DNA of 64,000 bases from contig CM055098.1 in NCBI GenBank assembly GCA_029204225.1, positions 4,554,607-4,618,606 of the forward strand, in the 5' to 3' direction. A program made the translations under genes and the position numbers. The DNA comes from Diphasiastrum complanatum (taxonomy: Eukaryota; Streptophyta; Lycopodiopsida; Lycopodiales; Lycopodiaceae). Positions 1 through 10,787 of the stretch are shown in pieces; positions within the stretch are counted from its first letter, which is position 1, and every line of letters begins with the position of its first letter. Below the pieces are notes generated by a model, which had not been told where the DNA came from, made no database searches, and worked only from the letters and a program-made list of their open reading frames with translations.

Positions 1-545
1 TGCTGGAGATACATGTTTGAATCTATAAAAATAGAAGTAAATTTGTGTTGCAATAAGAATCAATTAATTCTATCGAACCAGGATCTTGGAGCTTGCTTTA
101 GCCTATAGAGAGTTTTCTACAATTTGCATACTTTATGCTCTTGGCCTTGAAGGATGTAACCTTCTGGTTGATAGATATAGATTTCTTCTTCAATTTATCC
201 ATTAAGGAATGCTGTCTAAAAATCAATGAACGTCCAAATCTTTGGCAGTTGCAATAGCCAGTAATGTTTAAATAGATCGATGCTTTAGCAATGGATTGAA
301 GGTCTCAATGTAATCTATCTCATAAACTTAATCATAGCCCTTCACAACTAGTCGAGCTTTCCATTTGGATATCAAACCATTTGGGTTACGCTTCAACTTG
401 AAGATCCACTTCGTGTCGATGATCTTCACATTCGGAGTTTCGACAAGACTCCAAGTCTTTTCTTCATCAACGAGTTGTACTCAGCATTAATCATGGTTGT
501 ATGCCAGTCGTCTACATTTGAATTCGACAAGGCTTCTGCTACCGA
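1..545 (-). pseudogene. Ty1/copia reverse transcriptase remnant
   Basis: Read on the minus strand, this stretch keeps recognisable Copia RT blocks in shifting frames: KARLVVKGY, then an IDYIETF-like block, then QPEGYILQGQEHKVCKL and LYRLKQAPRSWF. These are the usual order of the Copia RT fingers and palm before the YVDD site, which would lie beyond the left window edge. Several in-frame stops and at least one frame change show it is dead. No LTR could be tied to it. It is probably the right-hand (N-terminal RT) part of an element extending left of the window. Confidence 0.8.
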
Positions 546-2597
546 GGTAGGTTTATCATGATTGATGAACAAGCTACTGAGGGATATATTAGTTAGGTTC
601 AGATTTTAGCAGACCTTCGAACAATCATTGGTTGCTGAGTCAATGTCTCTATGTAATATTTCAGTTTGGTAGGTAGGCTTTAGCTAGGAAGCTAGCTCGG
701 GGGCTTGTCCTGGGCCTGTATATAGCCTAAAATGCCACGTAGAGGCCAATAGTGCATTTCATGCATTTATTAAGCGTATGCCACATGGCATCCCCATGCT
801 AAATGAGACCTTTGCTTGTATATGAACACTTTCTTTGTAACAATATTTGCTTATGTGAGCTCCTCCATCACTCTGTTGCTTGTGGGTGTTGTTTGTGGTT
901 TCGATGGATGGCAACAATCAATGATTGAATCTTTGATCTGCACTCTCCACTATATCTAAAGTTCGGCATAGTATGTTAACATGGTATATAGCCTTGAGAC
1001 TACGGAGGAACGTGCATGATTGTAGCTCTCGGAAGAGCGATTCCATCGACGGTCGCATCATAATCAAGCAATGATAAGGACGCAGTATGGGATACATGAT
1101 GGTTTGGGGTGATCGGTGACACAAAGCCCTTTGATTTAGTGCGGTACGAAGCTAATTCATGAAATCCAAGTAAAAATTTCATAGTAGGCAGCAGGCTATG
1201 AGGTAGCCGATAGAAAAGTGCTAATAAGAAGTCAATTTCTTGGTGAATTGACGAGCAATTTGTTGCTAGAGAGAGCTAATAGAGATTATTTAATGACTAG
1301 GGTGGTCACATCAATTTGAACCTTAGTGTTGGTCAAACAACAGCTCCAAATTGCATAAAGCCTGGCTTTGGCATGTGGGGTTTAGAGAGCGAAAAGCTCG
1401 AATCTTTCTCCATAGATAGTAAAATTTGGTGCTATAAATTTATAGCACAGGTCGCCCAACTACTACAATCTAGCTTGTAAGAGGCCATGCTCATCCATGA
1501 CAAGGTGAAGGTTCAATTTTCATATCTATGAGGCAACCACATTCATGAGCATAGGGTTTTTACAAGAAAAACCGTGAATCTTGCACCATAGAAAACAAGA
1601 TTCTGCACTGTAAAATCACAGTTGTGGGCACCTTGGCAGTGCGACCCAACTGCCAGGAGGCCGTACTTGGCCATAGTCCAAAGAGAGAGCAAGATCAGAT
1701 TTTCTTTAGCAATCCATTAACCCCTTTTCCATAGCTAGAAAGCAAGGAGGTGAAGAGAGGAAGAGGAGAAACACGACGGTGGTCATGCATGGCCAACTAG
1801 AAAGGGCACTTAGCATTTCTGGGTGCTTGTAGCTGCAAGGCAATAAATTGTCGCTCAAAACTCTTGTGGATTGTCAGATCAAGATTCGTAGCAATTGAAT
1901 TGTCAGATCAAGATTTGTAGCAAGCAAGGACCGGGGATCTAAATCAATGGATAAAAAGCTTGGGATGCCAGAATCCAAAATTTGAAGAGCTAAAAACTTT
2001 CATTAATTTTTTTTTTCAATTTTAAATGCTATGAAAGGTCTCGACTAGTGAAAGTTGTTCTGAATCCACAAATTTTTCAAAGTGACAATTTAGTTCATTT
2101 TTTGAACTATTTTGCTTAAGAGAGTTTTGAAAAGGCTATCTTTGGCGCTACGAAATGACTTTTGGGAGTCAAATAAAGGCTAAATTGGACTCTATAAAAT
2201 CCAGTAACAGTTGACGGCAGACAAGAGCCAACATCATCAAGAGAGAAATGCATTTCGATGTATTTTTTACACCATTCTATGAAGCGGAGTACGAGTGACT
2301 CGATGAGGTACTACATTCGCTATTTGGTGACCAGAGTGCCAAATTAGGCCCAAATTTATGCTTTAAATCTACAGGACATGTTAAGAAAAAGGTGTGTGCC
2401 TATAGCCAAGGAGCCTAAAGTGGGTCTCATGTGTTTTTTAGGAGCTTAAGCCCAATACATTGTGAGTTAGAGTGGTGAAGGACAGAATTGCATTGGAGAA
2501 AGCTAGGAGATGTAGCAAACTTGCAATGAGGCGTCGTAAAACTCTTAATTGGCAGAGATTGAGAGAGGGGAAGCCAACCATAGGTGAGATCCGGGCA
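546..2597. other. Intergenic, no gene recognised
   Basis: I see no supported coding region. The sequence is AT-rich with short spurious reading frames on both strands. It includes a TATA-like stretch near 719-725 and several short runs of T near 2010. It may hold old LTR or U3 sequence belonging to the neighbouring Copia remnants, but no boundary, primer site or paired repeat was found. Confidence 0.4.
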
Positions 2598-3238
2598 TGT
2601 GAGAGATTTCAACAAGTTTAGTCATATTTTGGTAAATTGTCAATTGAGGCCAAAACTCATTTTAGACTTGCAGATAAACTTTTTGAAGTTATATTAGTTT
2701 AAAATATATTCAATAAACACTTTTTGAAAGTGTGAGAAAGTTGGTTGTCGAGTTTGAGAGAGATTCAAATTTGAACTTTGGTACATTGAATCTAGTCCCA
2801 GAATAGTAGGGTTTACATTTTGGAGGGAAAGCCAAGTGGCCAAATAGGGTTTGGACCTGTTATAAAAGGAGGAAACTTGTGGAGAGACACATCTTCTCTC
2901 TTTTCTCTCTCATTTCATCATTATACATGGTTTTCTTCAGGTTCTACTACTCATTAGTGCACTCTCATGATGATATCTTACAATCTTGTGTGTAGAATGC
3001 TCATATTCTGCTATTTTTGGTTCCACAGGTGTGGAATATAGTAGGGTACTGTAATTGTATGGACAACAACTATATTTTATGTTTTTTCTCATGTTTTATC
3101 AGTATCTCTTAGATTTTTCATCTCATTTTGTATGTAGATGCTGATTTTTTTACATTGGTAGGATTGTTGGTTTGCTCCTTATTGTAACCAAAGATCAGGG
3201 ACATGGATTGGATCTTGAATGATTTGAAATCCTTCACA
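2598..3238 (+). repeat. 5' LTR (641 bp)
   Basis: This matches 6442-7182 along nearly its whole length. It begins TG and ends CA. A core promoter motif TATAAAAGG lies at 2861-2869 in the expected U3 position, followed by a CT-rich stretch, so transcription probably starts near 2890-2930. Compared with the 3' LTR it lacks a 61-bp tandem duplication and a further insertion of roughly 35 bp. Confidence 0.88.
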
Positions 3239-3250
3239 TGTTATCAGACC
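3239..3250 (+). promoter_or_regulatory. Degenerate primer binding site (tRNA-iMet type)
   Basis: TGTTATCAGACC lies directly after the 5' LTR and resembles the Copia primer site TGGTATCAGAGCC, complementary to the 3' end of initiator tRNA-Met. Two mismatches show decay. Confidence 0.7.
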
Positions 3251-3767
3251 TATTGTGTTTCAGTTTATGAGAGGATCAACCACATTTATCAAAGATTTGG
3301 AGGAGTTACCAATGCTAGAGCATGCTAGATTGATCTCCACTAAAAAATCAGCATTTTTGCATATGTAGATATGATCTTTTGTAGGTCAAAACTCAATATA
3401 GGGTTATATACTTGATCAATTCCAATTTCACACTTGGTTTACTGAATTTAGCTAATTTTTGGTGTTTTGTGATTTTGTCAAAACCCTAATTTTGATTGGA
3501 TCTCTAGTTTGTGAGGTTACTGAACTTCATTTGAGTGTGTTTCAATCTTAGGAAGTGGCAAGAATCATTAGATTGAGAGAGCATTGCAGAAGGTTGGCTT
3601 GTTCAAGAATCATTGTTTTACACCGCAGAATATCTCTCGCAAATACACCCTAGTGCGCCAAGGCTATGACGTGCTGAAAAGAATGAACGCATTAGATGTG
3701 AATTACCTCAAGGAAAAGAAGTTGTAAGAAAAATGTCAACGTCTTTACGTGAAAAAATTGGCACGTT

Positions 3768-4579
3768 CATTTTATACAATTGCGGAAGAATGGGCATTTT
3801 GCAAATGAATGTTTGAAGAAACAAAGAAATGAAGGGTAGCAAGAAAATCAACTTTACTACTAATGATAAGGATCTAGGTGGTTGTCATTCTCTTTTGATG
3901 TGTTCTTCAAGTCCAATATCAAGTGAAGGTGACAAAGATTCATGGTGGATTGATCGTGGAGCTAGTTCACACGATTAGTCACAAGGAGTTCTTTACTTCT
4001 TTGGTCACTTATGATGGAGCCAAGAAAGCAATTCACATGGCCAATGGTGGTGAGTGTGTGATTGAAGGTATTGGTTCAATTCCTATTTGTCTCTCTACTA
4101 TTAGGAAATCAAGAGTTGATGGTGTTCTTCACATTCCTTCACTTTAAAAGGATTTGCTAAGTGTTGGTCAAATGATAGAGAAAGGATACATGGTAAAGTT
4201 TGGTGGTGATGCTTGTTTTATTACAAAGGAAGAAATCTTGGTTGCTAGGGGCAATAGACAAGGTAGACTTTTCAAGCTTGATGCTTTTGTTATGGCTAAC
4301 AAAAAGGATGGAATGGAAAAGGAGATTGGTCTCAACTTTCCAAAGTTTCCTTTTAGCATCAATAAGATTGGTGGATCTTATGCAAAGTCTAAAAACCTTC
4401 CTTATGCTAGATCTAGGTCAAGATCTAATATGCTTCTTGGAGATATTCATCTTTGTGCTAACTTGTCTAGCCTTGAGGATAATGATGGTGTTTCAATGGT
4501 TCCTCATGGCAAGTGCAAGCATGCAAAAGGTAAGGAAAGAGCTAACTTCATTAATGGAGGTGAAGGTTCTTCCTTGTAA
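3768..4579 (+). pseudogene. Copia gag zinc knuckle, protease and GAG-pre-integrase remnant
   Basis: At 3768-3825 the two halves of a CX2CX4HX4C knuckle (YNCGRMG and GHFANECLKKQ) sit in different frames. At about 3940-3975 the protease block reads DSWWIDRGASSH, with Arg where the Ser of the catalytic D-S-G should be. From 3923 a second frame gives the conserved stretch with GIGSIP, GVLHIPSL, a stop, then LLSVGQMIEKG and the pre-integrase end GRLFKLDAF (about 4260). After about 4300 similarity to Copia ends. The frame runs on to 4579 but its last 90 codons are not recognisable as integrase. Confidence 0.75.
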
Positions 4580-5045
4580 AACATTGTTGTTAATGATTTC
4601 TTTGATCATATGGAAAAAGATGTTGCTAGGTGCATGCATGAAGGAGATGGTTCTTCTACATTCTTTTGTGATGAGTCCAAGAAGATCATTTTTCCAGCAA
4701 GTGGAGTCATGTCTTCATAAAGATAATAGATCAAATGGTTCTATCAAGAGACTTGGTGAGGGAGATAGTCACAAGTCAACAAGAAGAAAAGTATGTGAAG
4801 TGTTCAAAGTAGGTTGTACTTTGAATGATGTCATTGTGAATGATAGTGAGGAAGAATCATTATCATATGAGTCATTACCTAAAACATTGAGTAGAAGTTC
4901 TTGTTTGAAAAAAAAGAGTACTTCAATCATCCTTATGTTAAAGGTACTAATCATTTTTTTCATGGCTTCTAATGTATTTGAGGTTTCTACTTCTTATGAT
5001 GTAATCATTTAGAAGGAGTCTTAGGAAGGAAAGAGCAATGGAAGA

Positions 5046-5789
5046 TTGGTTCTTGGGAAGATCCAAGGCATGGATCTCACGTCTCTTCATCAACTCAAAG
5101 GATTCTATGATTGTGAATTGATCACTCATGATCGAGATGGCAAAAGGTTGGCTGGAGAAGACTATGTGGAGCAAATCGAGAGGCAATTTCTTCAAGGCAA
5201 GGGAGATCTCATTGGTGAGCCTATTGAGGTTTTTCATGGACTCAAGAGGGCTGGATTTATTAGGTTTGATACTCATCTTCACCTACTCTTCTTCGTGTTG
5301 GATGGAAAGTTTGGAATCTATCTTTTGATTTATGATATTGACATTGGTGACATTGTTTTCACTAACCTTTGTGGAAATTCGAGATCAAGCATTGATGAGA
5401 TCTTGTTGGATCTAGATCATATGTTCTAGAGGGAGTATTTCCAGAGGTTCAGGTCTAAAGATATTCATACATTTGATATCTTTGATGTTGAAGAGAAAGG
5501 TAAGCAAGTTGAAGCGACTCACTTTGCTTTACTCACATGTTTTGGAAAATCTTCTTGTGTAGATGATGCTATGCAAGTGGATATTGGTTCTCATGGTTTT
5601 CATGCTGGAAAAGCAAGTAATGGATCTGAAAAAAAAAAATTGTTCAATGACTTTGATGGTCAAGAGGAAGATCAAGAGGTTGGTCTCAAACGGCTTCAAC
5701 AACACAAAAGGAAAGGTGGCAATTTGGAGCTAGTCAATAGCATCAAAGGAATGTTATTTGGCAAAGATGTTTTGGATCTATTTTTGTAG
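5046..5789 (+). pseudogene. Unidentified open frame inside the non-autonomous Copia element
   Basis: One frame runs for about 248 codons and is interrupted by a single TAG at 5427-5429. The predicted product is hydrophilic, with acidic and basic patches (for example DGQEEDQEVG and QQHKRKGG). I see no membrane segment and no retroviral catalytic motif. It lies between the pre-integrase remnant and the 3' LTR, on the element's sense strand. It could be a transduced host fragment or a lineage-specific extra ORF. It is not recognisably integrase, RT or RNase H. Confidence 0.4.
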
Positions 5790-5864
5790 GAGTTTTTAAA
5801 CTCAAGTAAGGTAAAAGTAGGAGCAAGAAAGTGTTGTTCATGTTTACTTTACTTGTTTTATCTC

Positions 5865-6431
5865 ATGTTTGAGTTATTTCATGTGAATGTGTGCAAATTG
5901 TCAAGATATGGAAAAACTAGCTACATTGTCTTGGAATATCTTATTATTGGAGTTGTACTAGCAATCTTGTCTGGTTTTGTTGATGGAAATGAAGATATTG
6001 GAGGTTCATTATGTCACTCATTCATGGCCAAGTCATCAAGTGTTGATGATATCTTGTGGCAAGATGGAGATGGAGGCTCATTCATGGAGTTTTATGGTGG
6101 AGACATATCAAGAAAGGACAAACTTGGAAGAGACAAGCAAGCAAATGGTCATCACTCACATTTATGGTTTGGTTTCTGTAATTTTCCAGAGAGTTTAAAG
6201 TTTGAAACATGGAGGAATCATTTCATTTACATTCTATTTGGTTCTTCATGTTCTAGTTACATCTTGATGTGTAAAATTGATGTAAGAAATAGTGAAGCAT
6301 CCAATTTGGACACTATTCTCTATATCAATTATGAAAGATACTTTAGAACATTAGAAAGGAGGTCTATACTTAGGATGGAGATCATTCTAAAGTTTGATCA
6401 AAGTAGTATGGTTAAAACTATGCCAAACTAG
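5865..6431 (+). CDS. Second unidentified open frame, ends at the polypurine tract
   Basis: An uninterrupted frame of about 188 codons from the ATG at 5865 stops at 6429-6431, two bases before the polypurine tract of the same element. The product has a hydrophobic N-terminal part (YLIIGVVLAILSGFV) that could be a membrane segment, then a charged middle and an aromatic-rich end. Ending exactly against the PPT is what a genuine last ORF of an LTR element would do. I do not recognise the family. It could be an additional ORF carried by this non-autonomous lineage or a chance frame. The first in-frame ATG is assumed as the start. Confidence 0.4.
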   Translation: MFELFHVNVCKLSRYGKTSYIVLEYLIIGVVLAILSGFVDGNEDIGGSLCHSFMAKSSSVDDILWQDGDGGSFMEFYGGDISRKDKLGRDKQANGHHSHLWFGFCNFPESLKFETWRNHFIYILFGSSCSSYILMCKIDVRNSEASNLDTILYINYERYFRTLERRSILRMEIILKFDQSSMVKTMPN

Positions 6432-6432
6432 C

Positions 6433-6441
6433 TGGAGGGAG
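6433..6441 (+). promoter_or_regulatory. Polypurine tract
   Basis: TGGAGGGAG immediately precedes the TGTGAGAG start of the 3' LTR, the position where plus-strand DNA synthesis is primed. Confidence 0.75.
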
Positions 6442-7182
6442 TGTGAGAGATTTCAACAAGTTTAGTCATATTTTGGTAATTGTCAATTGAGGCCAAAAGT
6501 CATTTTAGACTTGGAGATAAACTTTTTGAAGTTATATTAATTTAAAATACATTCAATAAACACTTTTTGAAAGTGTGGGAAAGTTGGTAATCGAGTTTGA
6601 GAGAGATTCAAATTTGAACTTTGGGTACATTGAATCTAGTCCCAAAATAGTAGGGTTTACATTTTGGAGGGAAAGCCAAGTGGCCAAATAGGGTTTGGAC
6701 CTGCTATAAAAGATGGAAACTCATGGAGAGACACATCTTCTCTCTTTTCTCTCTCATTTCATATTTATACATGGTTCTCTTTGGGTTCTACTACTCATGG
6801 TTTCCTTTTCTCTCTCATTTCATCATTATACATGGTTCTCTTTGGGTTCTACTACTCATTGGTGCACTCTCATGATGATATCTTGCAATCTTGTGTGTTA
6901 ATTGTTGCTAATCTTCCAAACAAGTTTTGGAAAAAAGTAATCTCAACAGCTTGTCTATTTTTGGTTCCACACGTGTGAAATATAGTAGGGTACTGTAATT
7001 GTACGGACAATAACTATATTTTATGTTTTGGTTCATGTTTGATCAGTATCTCTTAGAGTTTGCATCTCATTTTGTATGTAGATGCTGATTTTTCTACATT
7101 GGCAGGATTGTTGGTTTGCTCCTTATTGTAACCAAAGATCAAGGACATGGATTGGACCTTGAATAATCTGAAATCCTTCACA
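6442..7182 (+). repeat. 3' LTR (741 bp)
   Basis: Partner of 2598-3238, with the TATAAAAG box at 6705-6712. It is 100 bp longer, mostly because of a tandem duplication of a 61-bp unit at about 6746-6867 (CTCTCATTTCAT to GGGTTCTACTACTCAT twice), plus extra bases near 6900-6950. Confidence 0.88.
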
Positions 7183-8559
7183 TTATGAAGTATTGTGCCA
7201 ATGGATATGGTGGAATAGCATGGGCTTCTAGTTAACTTATTTGGAAGTTAGAACCTACCAAGGTCAGGGACGCTTGGAGCAACATCTCAAGGTGAGAATT
7301 GACAATGGTATTGTTAGATTTGGTGGTTGTGGTTGTTTCACATGCATTTTCAAGGGAGAAAATGTTGCATTTGAGATGACATTTATGGTAGCTTGAAGAT
7401 GGCAATGCAATGGTGGTAGTCACATGGTGAACGATGTCAGTGGTATGGTCAGTGTAGTGAGCCAAAGAGGAAAGTCATGAAGCAAATCTAGCAACTTGGC
7501 TATGTTTTTGAAGGGACGAAGATGCAGAGAGGGCGTGCAACCAACTATTCATGAAGGTGAGCTAGCAAGGAGATTACTAGAATTTGTAGTGTTGAGCTTG
7601 CACAGTGAAATTTGTGATAAGATTGGAGGTGACAAGCTATTACTACTTTGTAATTGTCGAGGAGCTCATGCTTTAGATACTTATGGGTAAGTAAAAAGCA
7701 TGAATGAATAATGGTTAAGTAACTAGAGATTTGTCCAAATGATGGAGATCATGTCTTATGCTTTGGATCTACCTCATTTACTAGTCATTTCAAGTCGAAG
7801 TGCTATATTGTAGTGTAGATTGAGCTTGCATGGTCTAGTATTGGAATGGAAAGGTCGTTTGGATGTAGCCAAAGAAGATCTCACACATGGGTATTTTCAG
7901 GAGGAAACATTTGGAGATTGTTTCAAAATTATATTTGGACATGGACAGGTAGAATACAAGAAGAGACACATATAAGACAGGTGGACATGGTCAATATCTT
8001 AAGTTACTCTTTGACTCTAATTGTGTGGTTCATTGATCAAGTTAGATTTGGCTATTTCAAGCAATGGAAAGTTGAATCTGCTAGATATAGAAAAGGTAAA
8101 CCATTTGGGGTTTATGCTCATTCACTCTATAAGTCCTTGGTAGGCTTTAATGCTTGAAGCATGGTGAATGAATGTGAGTCAAATTTCAGTGATGAGGCTA
8201 GATGTCATTGCAAAGCTACAAATAGCATGTACTTTGTGGAAAACATGACTTTTTGTAAGCGACAAAGTTTTTTCTGAAGGTTGCTACCATGGTGCAGTCC
8301 CCAATGCTTGGGATGCAGGTCAGGAATGATCCACGCTGCTTGAATGTAGGATGCCGATATTTTTTTGAGGAAAGTGGTGAATCAGACATGTTTCCTATAG
8401 CAATGAGAAAGGTAAAGTACCTTGGAAGTCAACTCTAGAATGAAAAATTGATGGTGTTGATGCATTAGGGTGAAGCATTGTGGAGGCATTATGGTTGTTG
8501 AAGACCTATTACAGATGGTTGGATTGTGAATGGTGTCAGAAATAGGTGAGTAATGGAAT
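7183..8559. other. Unassigned, no gene recognised
   Basis: Short open frames occur (for example + 7496-7690 and 7846-8157), but they show no motif, splice structure or similarity that I can name. The purine-rich + strand and repeated tggt/gatg words suggest decayed transposon internal sequence. Confidence 0.35.
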
Positions 8560-9340
8560 AGTGGAAGCTTCCTACTTCCAATGGATGACTACGCCTATCA
8601 ATATTGAACAAAACAATAGTGATGGAAATCACGTCCAATCTTTAGTAACTAACCTTGAAATCGCTAGAAACTAAGTGATTACGTAGCCAAACATAAAGCA
8701 TTGAATTCTTAGACAATTTCTATCAGTTACAAAAATATTACAGAGATGCATACATTCTAACACATACTAAATGCAAAGAAGTTTGATTGATTCAGTAAGA
8801 AAACAAATCAGATGCAAATGAGTGCAAGTAATAGTGGATCGAAGCCGCACACTCTAAGTTATCTCTGAGTAACTGAGAATAAGTCTGAAATAAGCAACTA
8901 TGTTAATAAGCAATAGTGCAATAACAACTCTAAAATAAACTCTAAAGACTGAGCTAGAATGCTCAAGAGAGTTCAAGCTTGAAAGCTTGATAGAGAGCTA
9001 ACTACAATACTTTCTAGTCGCCAACAATCTGCTTGATAAGAGCGCATGAAGCGTCGTGTGATAACACTCAACTCCTTTACAATTCACAACACACTAATGA
9101 GATGTATGAATTGAAGAAACAAAACATTTCTGTTTCCAAAGCTTTGCTAGCTTTCAGCCCTTAGTTTGACAAAAAGACACGAAGCGAAAATGTTCCCGAA
9201 CATTCTGACAAAAAAACACGAAGCGAAAATGTTCGCGAACATCCTGACAAAAAGACACGAACACGAAATGTTCGCGAAAGAAAAGTGTTCGTGATACAAC
9301 ATGAGAAAGTCAGACGACGCGAAAGTCAAAACGACTCAAA
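8560..9340 (-). repeat. Antisense LTR fragment of the 51.7-57.1 kb Copia family
   Basis: The reverse complement of 8575-8990 aligns with the 3' part of the LTR at about 56735-57150. Shared landmarks are AAGCTTGAAC, AGCATT.TAGCTCA, CTCAGAGATA, GTTTGGCTACGTAATCAC and CACTATTGTTTTGTT, ending TGATA.GCGTAGTCA. Divergence is clear but the colinearity is unmistakable. The U3 side (to about 9340) keeps only the style of the family (GTGTC and TTTTTGTCA words) and has acquired tandem repeats. No second LTR in this orientation was found, so it is a solo or truncated copy. Confidence 0.7.
9168..9284. repeat. Three tandem copies of a 39-bp unit
   Basis: Units start at 9168, 9207 and 9246. Each begins GACAAAAAGACACGAA and carries a TGTTCSCGAACA palindrome core. 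The unit lies inside the U3 part of the antisense LTR fragment. Enhancer-like tandem repeats are common in U3 regions; the copies differ at a few positions. Confidence 0.75.
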
Positions 9341-9739
9341 GCGATACAAAAAATCTTTGCGGCACTTTTTGACCTTCACGCTTCAAAAGATCAGAAAGAT
9401 CATGCAAGTACCATGAAGTACAAAAACCCTGATATGATATGATGAGATCAGTGGAAGAGCGTTAGGACGTGCATAACCCACCTCTCTTGTAATACATGAT
9501 TAGTTATAGATTGTTTAGTCTATCTAATCAGATATCCTACTCTGAATGTATGCAATTACTAGATGTATAAAATACATACAGTAGCAGATAGAAAATATAC
9601 AGAATAGAAGTCTGCCTATGCGCAAGACAATTTTGTAAGCAGGATCTACAAAGATCCAAGAAGTTCGCTAGTAAGCGAGACGCTACTCGTCTACATAAAT
9701 GAACTATTATTCGAGACGGTCTATAGTTTTACACGCACA
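9341..9739. other. Unassigned AT-rich stretch
   Basis: No coding signal or clear repeat partner. It may be the remaining U3 of the antisense LTR fragment, since it follows it without an obvious boundary. Confidence 0.35.
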
Positions 9740-10144
9740 CATTTGAAGCAGAGCAAAACTCGACTCGACACACTCGACAATATTCGAGTTCGAGCCTCAC
9801 AGTCAACTGGTCAACTTGACTTGACTCGACACTTTCGATATTGGACACTTTCGACAGTCGAATGGTACCACTCAAAATGGAGCTCTTCCTCTACTAAATC
9901 CAATACGAACTACGTCATCATTTGAACATGATGTTATGCAGTGACTGCTTAGTTTCACATCTGCTTATTGTATAGATCTAAGTAATCCTCTTCATTTTAT
10001 AATTCAATCTAAGTAATCCTCTTAAATCTATAATTCAATTCAATCTTTTATAATTTTCATTGTTTTTTTTGTTTGGTGATTGTCGAGTTCGATTCACCAC
10101 CCAACATGGTGGTTTCCAAACTAGGTTTGTGACTTTTGCAAACA
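9740..10144 (+). repeat. Terminal part of the 5' LTR of the outer + strand Copia
   Basis: This is placed by what follows it: the sequence reaches ..GCAAACA at 10144 and is followed three bases later by a clean initiator tRNA-Met primer site. The start of the LTR is not determined and no 3' partner is present in the window. It contains TCGACACTTTCGA-type short repeats at 9760-9860 and two copies of ATCTAAGTAATCCTCTT near 9980-10025. Confidence 0.55.
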
Positions 10145-10147
10145 AGG

Positions 10148-10160
10148 TGGTATCAGAGCG
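10148..10160 (+). promoter_or_regulatory. Primer binding site, tRNA-iMet
   Basis: TGGTATCAGAGCG matches the standard Copia primer site at 12 of 13 positions. It orients the outer element on the + strand. Confidence 0.85.
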
Positions 10161-10444
10161 GGTTCGAATTATCAATAGAATTCATCACTATTACCATCAT
10201 TAGACAACTTCCACATGGCTAAAAGCATGGTTTTGGTTTGGTGGTACAACATGGACTGTCAAGGGCACTTCCTTTTTTGGGTAGAAATGCATTTATGTTT
10301 TTTACTGGAGGAGAGAGAGTAGGCCCGCCACTTACCCCCAATACTCCAAGAGGGTAGTCCCATCATTACTAGGCCATTCATTGCATTAACTCATGGGTAG
10401 CATCTATCAAGCTCCCTCCCAAATCCCCAAAAGTGAAATGTACA
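10161..10444 (+). other. Leader of the outer Copia, cut by the nested insertion
   Basis: Sequence between the PBS and the nested - strand Copia. No clear coding signal. At 10208-10230 it holds a 20-bp stretch that is the inverted complement of the gag start lying on the other side of the nested element (16382-16402). Confidence 0.5.
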
Positions 10445-10695
10445 GTTAAAAAAACACAGTTTAAACACCCGACCGGATCAATCACCACAACACAACGTCA
10501 AGTGCAACAGGACAAGACAACAAAATTGCTCTCCACAGACTGTATATTCAACTGATAAGTAAGTACAAAGATAAGTTGCTTAAAAGCACTCAAAGGGCTC
10601 GTAAAAGAAAGATGGCCCGATAACTCTAGAACTAAGCACACATGGTGCTGTCGAAATAAGAAAGCACTGTATAAGTCGATCATTGCTATTTTAAC
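10445..10695 (-). repeat. 3' LTR of nested Copia (251 bp)
   Basis: On the element strand it starts GTTAAAATAGC and ends TTTTTTTAAC, giving a 7-bp terminal inverted repeat GTTAAAA/TTTTAAC instead of the usual TG..CA. The polypurine tract (complement of CTCTCTCCCTC, 10696-10706) abuts it, supporting this boundary. Confidence 0.8.
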
Positions 10696-10787
10696 TCTCT
10701 CCCTCAATGATCAACGTCTCTCTTTATTTTAGAGTTTACTCTATTCATGAAACATACCTCCATGATAGTATTACAAGTAAAGGCTTT

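Larger units (their letters stand above)
2598..7182 (+). mobile_element. Copia-like LTR retrotransposon lacking IN, RT and RNase H
   Basis: Two direct LTRs (2598-3238 and 6442-7182) start TGTGAGAG and end CCTTCACA. They bracket about 3.2 kb of internal DNA with a PBS after the left LTR and a purine tract before the right one. The interior keeps only a broken gag zinc knuckle, a protease motif and the GAG-pre-integrase region. It is followed by about 1.8 kb of unrecognised open frames in place of integrase, RT and RNase H, so the element must be non-autonomous. The bases flanking the LTRs (GGGCA left, TTATG right) do not match as a target-site duplication, so the ends may have recombined or been displaced. 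Confidence 0.85.

Noticed and set aside
2593-7187. Target-site duplication around the first Copia-like element
   Set aside because: The five bases left (GGGCA) and right (TTATG) do not match, and shifting the ends by one or two bases does not create a match.
9743-9925. Short + frame at the outer Copia LTR
   Set aside because: Lies inside LTR sequence with TCGACA repeats and shows no coding signal.
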